Positions 57,602 through 64,000 of a stretch of 64,000 nucleotides of DNA are shown one piece after another. Every line of letters begins with the position of its first letter. Position 1 is the first letter of the stretch. Origin of the DNA: Staphylotrichum longicolle (lineage: Eukaryota; Ascomycota; Sordariomycetes; Sordariales; Chaetomiaceae). The stretch lies in assembly GCA_019096155.1 (NCBI GenBank), contig JAHCVI010000001.1:10602001-10666000 (forward strand), in the 5' to 3' direction. The notes beneath the pieces were generated by a model. The model was not told the DNA's origin. It did no database searches and saw only the letters and a program-made list of their open reading frames with translations. A program made the position numbers and the translations under genes.

Positions 57602-58984
57602 CGGCGCGTGTGTCGGTGGTTTTAGGGGCTTTTGCCCGCTGGACCGGCGGTGCCGGGGATCGACCGACAAGCTTGAGCTCGCGGCACCGAGGAGACGCTC
57701 ATGGGACCGAAACCGCCGGAAAATATAAACGAGATTGTGGCAAGGAAGGCCCCTGGAAACCGGTCTGTCGTGTCGTGCGCGCAGAAGCGCAACCTCGCTC
57801 CGCGCTTCCAGAACACGCTCGCTGCTACCCGGCCCGTTGTGAAGAGCGCAACGTTTCTTCGGCATCACTGAAGTGCTTCTTGATTGGGACTTCTTTGGAA
57901 AGATGTGTAGAGTACGGAGCAGAACTGTCAGACCTGCGTGAAGCCGCAAAGCCACGAGCACGTCGATCTGGCCATGTCCAAACCGTTCTCGTACGATAGG
58001 ACTCTGTTGTTTTGCCTCGGTGTGTGTTTCTGTGCACTCGGCATCAACTCCCCATCTACACTGCAGCTTCCGATGAAGAGCCCAGCTCCTCGGGCCTGCT
58101 CGGCATCAGAAACGGGCACAGCTTTCCGTGCCGAGATTGTGCGTGGCTGTTCAGGGCAGGTGAACACGCAATGCCAGACACTGCTCATGGCCCTCTCGAG
58201 ACAGCTAGAGAGCTTGTGCCTCTGACCTGCCGCACCTTGACCGCGGGACTTGAATGCTTGCCCCTGCCCTGCCTCAATGCCTCTTCGGGACAAGAACGCG
58301 GCCCCCAACAGGACGAACCGGGAAGCCTTCGACCACTCCTGCTTGATGATGTAGGTATCACAGTCAGGCAGCAGGTAACCAGGCGTGCAAAAATGCAAAT
58401 CGCCAGCGGGAGACGACAGCAGCAGCGGCGGCGGCGGCGACGAGAAAGATCGTCGTCCTCCCGAGGGAGCACCAGTCTCCGAGAAACACCCAGTCGGAAA
58501 ACAAGAAAAAAAGGAGAGGCAATTAGGTCATCTCCCGTTTCTCAACGGTCGAGCCGCCCGCCCGTCCGCCCTTTCCCTCCCTCCCACCCCCCTCTTGCCC
58601 TCCACACCACGACCACGGATTGGCCGCCATGGGAAGCATCTTCCGATCACCGGAAAATCACCTCCACACCACACACACACACCACCACCCCCCCATCTCC
58701 CTCATCGTCCACCCACCTCCAATCATCACCCGCCCACTCGTCACCTACTGCAAAGATCCCCCTCGCAACCCTGACAGATCACAGTAGTAGCCTAGCCAGC
58801 CTACATGGCAATCCTCTGCCAATGACCTCGCCCAGCCCAGCCCAGCCCTACCACAGTACATAACGTTACCTGGCTGGCTGGACGGATCTTGCCATGCCTA
58901 CCTGCCATGCCTGCCTGTCTGTCTGCCCTGTGATTTGCCTCTGCCTTCTGCCCTTGCCGCCGACTTCTTCCCCACCTGTTTGTC

Positions 58985-59190
58985 CATACATAACATACAT
59001 AACATAATGCTACTTGTCACCGAGACAGAGCCGCGGACCAAAAAGTCACATTACCCGGCACGGCCGCGGCGCGCCCATCCCCTCCTCCCTCCCTCCCCTT
59101 TTCTCCCTCCGAAGATCTGGGGCCGCAGGGCGCCAGGTACATACAGTACAGTACAGTACCGTACGCATAGGTAGGTAGGCAGGTAGTTAC
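58985..59190. repeat. Cluster of short tandem repeats
   Basis: Includes ACATAACAT duplicated at about 58985-59007, CAGTA units near 59143-59160, and TAGG/CAGG units near 59168-59187, separated by C-rich non-repetitive sequence. Confidence 0.7.
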
Positions 59191-59294
59191 CGCATATCCC
59201 ACCCCGGTGAGATTCTTCTTTTGACAGGCCGAGACTCGGCCGCCGGTGGGGCGCGGACGGGGCAGAGACACTGAAAGGGGGAGGAAGAGAGGGA

Positions 59295-59312
59295 GGGGGG
59301 GGGGGGGGGGGG
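59295..59312. repeat. G18 homopolymer
   Basis: Eighteen consecutive guanines within a purine-rich stretch (59262-59340). Length is likely unreliable in any assembly. Confidence 0.9.
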
Positions 59313-59469
59313 TATGACAGGAAAGGGAAGGTGGAGAGAGGATGGAGCATAGAAAAACCTTAACGTTATGTCCCCAAGCGCCCAGCCAGGCACAACGAAA
59401 GACTGCTCCAGATGCCCGTTCGGGTGCAGGGGTAAAAGGGGGGCGAAGTGGAAAAGGGGTGGCATTTGT

Positions 59470-59485
59470 GAGAGAGAGAGAGAGA
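59470..59485. repeat. (GA)8 microsatellite
   Basis: GA dinucleotide run within purine-rich sequence. Confidence 0.9.
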
Positions 59486-60845
59486 ACATGTTTAATTCCG
59501 GCCACTTGACGGTTGAGAGTATTCATCGGAGAGAGAGGCAAGAACCAGGGTGGGAAGGGGTGAGGAACGCAACGGAGAGGGCGGCCGCGCGGGCTGGCCT
59601 GAGGAGGAAAGAGAAAACGGTGAGGTGTGTAGGTGGAGGTATCGTGAGAGGTGTGCGTCGGCCTGGCGGCGCAGTTGTTGTACCTGTACGTTGGACGGTA
59701 CCTGCCAGTGTCCAAGGTTCATGAGATCAACAGTGTGTGGCGATCCACGGAGGAGAGATCTGGGCGAAGGGGGGAGGGGGAGGGGGGTGTATCTGGAAGC
59801 AACCTCACTCCAGACCTCATGCTCAGCCGAGATATGTCCAGGCCAAGGTTCAGGCTCCCGCAGCAATGATGTTGATCATGACAGCGGCAGTGGTGAATGG
59901 TGGACCTGCCCCAGGCAGATGCTGCGTCTGAGCTTGGTCTGGGGTTGAGCCTCGACGTGTGAATGAGTCAAGCTTGAAGCTCGCTGTGGGCTGCGTGCAA
60001 TTGACGACAGCCACGATGCGGCCCCCGCCGAAGGCCGAGATACAGCCTCAGAAACAAGTGGGAGGAAAGCCTCAGTCAGCAATGCCTCCTCTCGTCCAAG
60101 AGTCTGCCAGTTCCAAGGGAATGGATACGTGCGGTAACCGACTCGTTCTGTGTGGTCAACACGAGAGAGGGAATGCATCTGGCGGCCGCTTCTGATGCGG
60201 CCAGGCCGGCATAGCCTCGCCCTCAACTCCCGCCGTGGCATGGGCCGAAACTCTATTGACCATCAGACGAGGCCGCAAATGAGGACAATAGACTGAATTA
60301 GGCCCAAAGCAAGGCACTGCCACAGGACTGGATATCAAATGCAACATTGCCTTGCAATGCACGGATGTATCCCGTCTTTTGGGACCAAACAGTTGAACAG
60401 AAACTCAGGCGAACGGCGCGGCGGCCTAAGACCTGGGCGGCCGAGAGCTTGGCAGCTCGGTGTAAGTGACATTGGTCACGGAACGAGGGCAGACTTTGCC
60501 GAAGCTTTAACCCACGGGAAGAACACTTGAGGAAATGAAGAAAGAAAAAGGCAGAAAAAAAGAGAAGGAGAAACGGTGCAAAGCATCAGAAAGAAAGAAT
60601 GTGATAGGGACAAACCCGAGAATGCATCTTTTGCTGCCATGGCACCATGGCTCTCGTCCAAAGAGACCCGCAAGGTATTCGCCGTGTCCCATCACAGCAC
60701 TCTCACCCAACCCTTCCACCTTTCTGCGCAACTTCAGTCTGTGATTCAATCAGTCTCTCGCCAGCCAAGCAGTCAACCACCCCCATCCCACCGTTTTGCA
60801 ATGCAACAGTCAAAAGCAGCAGCCCTGTATCGTCCGTGCCAGCAC

Positions 60846-60873
60846 CCCGCAGCCCGCAGCCCGCAGCCCGCAG
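60846..60873. repeat. Four tandem copies of CCCGCAG
   Basis: Four perfect 7-bp units in the gene-poor region. Confidence 0.95.
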
Positions 60874-62571
60874 CTCCCAGCAAATGAGCACCAAGCAGGG
60901 CACCCACGCAATCCTCAATCTGGGGGGTGGGCGGTGCCCATGAATCCTTCAGACCCTAACTCCGGGGACCGGACCCGGAACACCGGCGACATTTTTCGGC
61001 CCCCATGGGAGAGCTCGTCACCAAGCAGGAATTGGGACGAAAGATTATTTGCTCCGACCAGACGACCGCGTCACAATTGCGCAGCCTGTGGCTGTGTGAA
61101 TCACATCTCACCGTGACGGATAAAAAGGGCAAACAGACAACACCAAGCTAGAGAGGACCGAGAGGCGGCGGCGTAGCAACCGTGCAATGGCACGATACCT
61201 AACCTCCCGCGATGAGGCCGAACGGAGAGTCTCAAGCAATGCCGCCAGTCTCGAACAGAGCCCCCCCCATCCTGCGCATCGCCGACCGACCTCGAGCAAG
61301 CAGAGCAAAAGCAATCCATCAACGCCACAACCGCCCCCGCATGGACACTTGCCCGTCCGTCCCGGGGCGCACACGATGCCCCCCGTGCCCCCCGACCGGG
61401 TGTGACCCCAACCCCCAGCCCAACCCAACGTGAAACAAACATTTCATCTGAGAAACCACCCCCAAAGTCTAAAAAAAAAATAAAGGTTCGCCTCTCTGCC
61501 CGGCAACCGGAACCGCGACGCGGCGGGAGGGGGGTTGCAAAAGCAAAGACGAAGTGCCTCGGAACGGGAATGCACTCGTGCGGCAGAGCCGCCCGTCCCT
61601 GTCCAGAACAAGCGAGACAGAGAGAGAGACAGAGAGGGCTAACTAACAAGAAAGCACAGCCGCACGTTTCAAACAGACGCGGGCGGCTGTTGGGAGCTTG
61701 TTGTTTGGGGTGTCGTTCAAACCAACAACATCACCTCAATCGAACCATCCACCAGAGAGCTGAGAAGCTTGTGCCGCAATCGTCTTTTTTACCCCCCTCT
61801 CCCGAATCAACCTCTAACCAACAGGCGCAGACAAATGTGGGGGGAGAAAAGAGAATGTGTCTTGGTAAAACTCGCGCAAGTGACAGTGGCAAAGTTTCAA
61901 GAACTGCAATCAGGGTTCCGTCCGACAAGAATAGCACCGCAACACCAACACCAACAGCAAGAAGGCTTCTTCGGGCTGGCTGCCGTGTGCGTGCGCATGT
62001 GTGCATCTGAAAAGACCCGAGCTCAACCACACGGGATGAAACTTCTCAGCCTCAACACCCCGCACACATGTGAGCTTGACCGTTTCCCGGTCTGGAGGAG
62101 CAACAAGCAACATGAAACACGCGGGCCGACCCGGGGGAGCACTTATTATAGCATACGTTCCTGTTTCGCAAGCCAGCTTGGCCGCTTCGCATGCCACTGA
62201 ACTGTGCTGCATCATGTTTGCCGTCTGTGGCCCATGATGCCAAACGAACAGGCCGAGGGGGTGTGTTGTGCTCTTGCGGAACCATTTCCCGTGTTTCACA
62301 CTATCTGGAACTGTCTATGATTAGATAGACATTATTGCTCATATCGGAAAACCAACCTCAATCCCATTTTTTGTGATTTCCGTGACCGAACCTAAACCCC
62401 TTTCCCCCCAAACCATACCCCGATGAGCCGAATGACAATATGCGCTGAAAAAGGGGGTATTCAACAAAAAATAAAGAACCAAAACATATACTACCGAGCA
62501 GCCGCGCTGCGCACTCTTGTTCGTCCCGTCTGGAGACGGCGCCCCAAGCCGGTTATGAGGGCGGACGAACC

Positions 62572-64000
62572 TTAAACACTCTCGACCGGGACAAACGTGT
62601 AGTTGAAGTCGATCAGTCCGTCCAGCATCCAGTGCTGAGGGTCCCAGAAATCGTAGTTGCTGTCGTAGTTCAATCCCAAGAGTGAGCCTTGTGTCGTGCC
62701 GCCTCCCATCGCTGAGCCTCCACTCGGTGTCAGAGCGCCGTTGGACGCCGCCAGGCCGAGATTGGCGGGTAGACTGTGAGACGGCGGTGCGAGGGTGCTG
62801 TCTAGATGAGTTGAGGAGGCTGAAGACTCATTAGCCGAATCGGGATTCGTGGGTTGCTTCAGAGCTACCAAGAAGTATCTTAGCCCGCACGAGTTCACCT
62901 AAGAGAAACAGGCAAAGACGAGGGGTCTAAAAAAGCAAGGCGCGGAGGTTTGGGGGGTTTCGGGTAAGTACTCACCGTCGAGCGTGCCTCGGCCTCTGGC
63001 CTGGTACTCTTCCCTCCAGTGCCAGATCGAGTCGAACACAAGACTCATGCTGTGTCGACAGCGAACCTTCAACTGCAGACTATCGTCGATTTCCGGGTCG
63101 TCGCCCTGGAACGAAGGCGAGCTTCCCTCGATCCTGGCACCGTTCCAAATCTGGACCATCAGTTCTGCCAGTCTCCAGCCCAGGTCGTTTTGTACCACGC
63201 TGGCGGTCCTGATAGCCTGGATGGTCCTGTGAAATAGTGTTCGGCCCCGCTCGAAATCAACTTGCTTGACGAAGAATGACCGCATGAGCTTGAGCAAGCC
63301 GAAGCCTGCGGCGACCAGCATCTGCTGTATGTAGTTGGTGGCGTATTTCAGCAGAAACTGGTCTCGTAATTGGTATTGGTAGGATTCGTGACACGACTCT
63401 GGCCCGTCGAGAATGTAGTCGAGAAAACCGGTGATGGCACGCCACAGCGCCATCAAGTCATCAAGGTAGCCCGGTGTACGGCTCGAGTCGAAAAAGCCAG
63501 CAAGCCGCAGATGAAGGCAGGCTGCCTTGAGGTGGAGATAGACAGTCGGCGACAAGTTCTGTGCCACAATCGAAGCCTGGAGCTCGTTGAATTCGCGGCG
63601 GTACACGCGCATCAACATGGCTCGGTGTTCGTCGCCGGCCACGCCTCTCGGGTCACTGGCGTTGCTGTACATTTCCTTGGAGACCTTGTCACAGAACCGC
63701 TCTATCAACAGTCTGGCTTCAAGCTCCGGTCCAAGCGAGTACGGCCCCTCGACGCCGGGCCGGATAGCCAAAGTCCAATCGTACAATGTCGAGGCTGGCT
63801 GTCCGTACCCGGTTCCGATGGTCTGCGCGACGATGTTGCAGACGGCCCACGTCTTGATACGATCGTGCAACCCCTCCTTGTTCAGCTCCACCGCCACTCG
63901 TGAGAAATCATTGGTGTGGTTCGGGCGGTGCAAGCCAATGCCCGTCGCCGTCTTCATCAAGACGCCGCAGAGAATATGCGTAGGGTCTGCTGACGTCGTG
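62572..64000 (-). CDS. Fungal transcription factor, C-terminal part (zinc-cluster type), runs off the window
   Basis: Coding is continuous from the right edge (frame reading ...DPTHILCGVLMKTATGIG) to a donor at 62975, then resumes at 62864 and ends with TAA at 62572-62574. The phase fits GAC G|CT CTG, giving LDALKQPTNPDS. About 435 residues are visible. The part from VLMKTATGIGLHRPNH onward resembles the middle homology region of fungal Zn2Cys6 regulators: long helices, LHLKAACLHLRLAGFF, RTIQAIRTASVVQNDLGWRLAELM. The tail is Ser/Gly-rich and ends in an aromatic-acidic patch (DFWDPQHWMLDGLIDFNY) that could act in activation; it recalls Leu3-like regulators but this is a weak impression. The DNA-binding domain would lie beyond the window. 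An earlier acceptor at about 62899 does not keep the phase. Confidence 0.8.

Larger units (their letters stand above)
50930..62571. other. 11.6-kb gene-poor region upstream of the nuclear-protein gene
   Basis: No frame on either strand has recognisable motifs, a convincing signal peptide, or exon-intron logic. The long open frames here (for example 52368-53126 minus, 54952-55713 plus, 58012-58863 plus) are rich in Arg, Ser, Pro and Gly, as expected from GC-rich non-coding DNA. Simple repeats cluster at 56.5-60.9 kb. It may hold a long leader and enhancer-like region or non-coding transcripts; nothing in the sequence proves either. Confidence 0.5.

Overview
The window comes from the nuclear genome of a filamentous ascomycete, most likely a GC-rich member of the Sordariomycetes (Sordariales-like). 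The evidence is short spliceosomal introns (about 50-130 nt) with GTRNGY donors and CTRAY branch sites, strongly GC-ending codons, and a fungal gene set: a PFA4-type palmitoyltransferase, class I myosin with TH1/SH3/acidic tail, NADPH oxidase NOX1/NoxA, PEX2, KAP120 and an EDEM-type GH47 with a PA domain. There are no operons, phage, CRISPR arrays or transposons that I can recognise.

Layout. 1068-2302 (+) is a four-exon GH18 protein whose catalytic motif is degenerate. 4223-5320 (+) is a metallo-beta-lactamase-fold protein, converging on 5429-8514 (-), a polytopic GT90/CAP10-type glycosyltransferase. 9042-10499 (+) is a PFA4-like DHHC palmitoyltransferase, converging on 10712-14572 (-), the type I myosin. 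After a 3.9-kb divergent spacer comes 18481-20406 (+), NOX1. 21424-25201 (-) is a seven-exon leucyl-tRNA synthetase with an in-frame TGA and a frameshift. 25655-27310 (-) is PEX2, divergent from 28699-31912 (+), KAP120. 33110-35323 (+) is a multi-pass membrane protein I cannot name. 39656-40592 (+) is adenine phosphoribosyltransferase. 41414-44685 (-) is the GH47/EDEM protein. 48858-50929 (-) is a putative nuclear protein I cannot name. An 11.6-kb stretch without a convincing gene follows, then 62572 to the right edge (-) holds the C-terminal part of a fungal transcription factor.

The genes are mostly unrelated housekeeping or cell-biology functions. The only thematic pairing is myosin I and NOX1, which share one divergent 3.9-kb spacer; both families act in hyphal growth and development.

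Six genes (PFA4, MYO1, the LeuRS, the membrane protein at 33.1 kb, the GH47 gene and the nuclear protein at 49 kb) cannot be read through without changing frame, always without a plausible intron. Nearly every change is explained by one or two missing bases in GC-rich runs, which points to an assembly deletion bias. The TGA in the LeuRS is a substitution-type lesion and is not explained that way. The most interesting observations are the GH18 pseudo-enzyme (DGIDIVWQ replacing DGxDxDWE), the damaged LeuRS with a 16-nt micro-exon and a GC-AG intron, and the myosin gene whose first coding exon is only the ATG.
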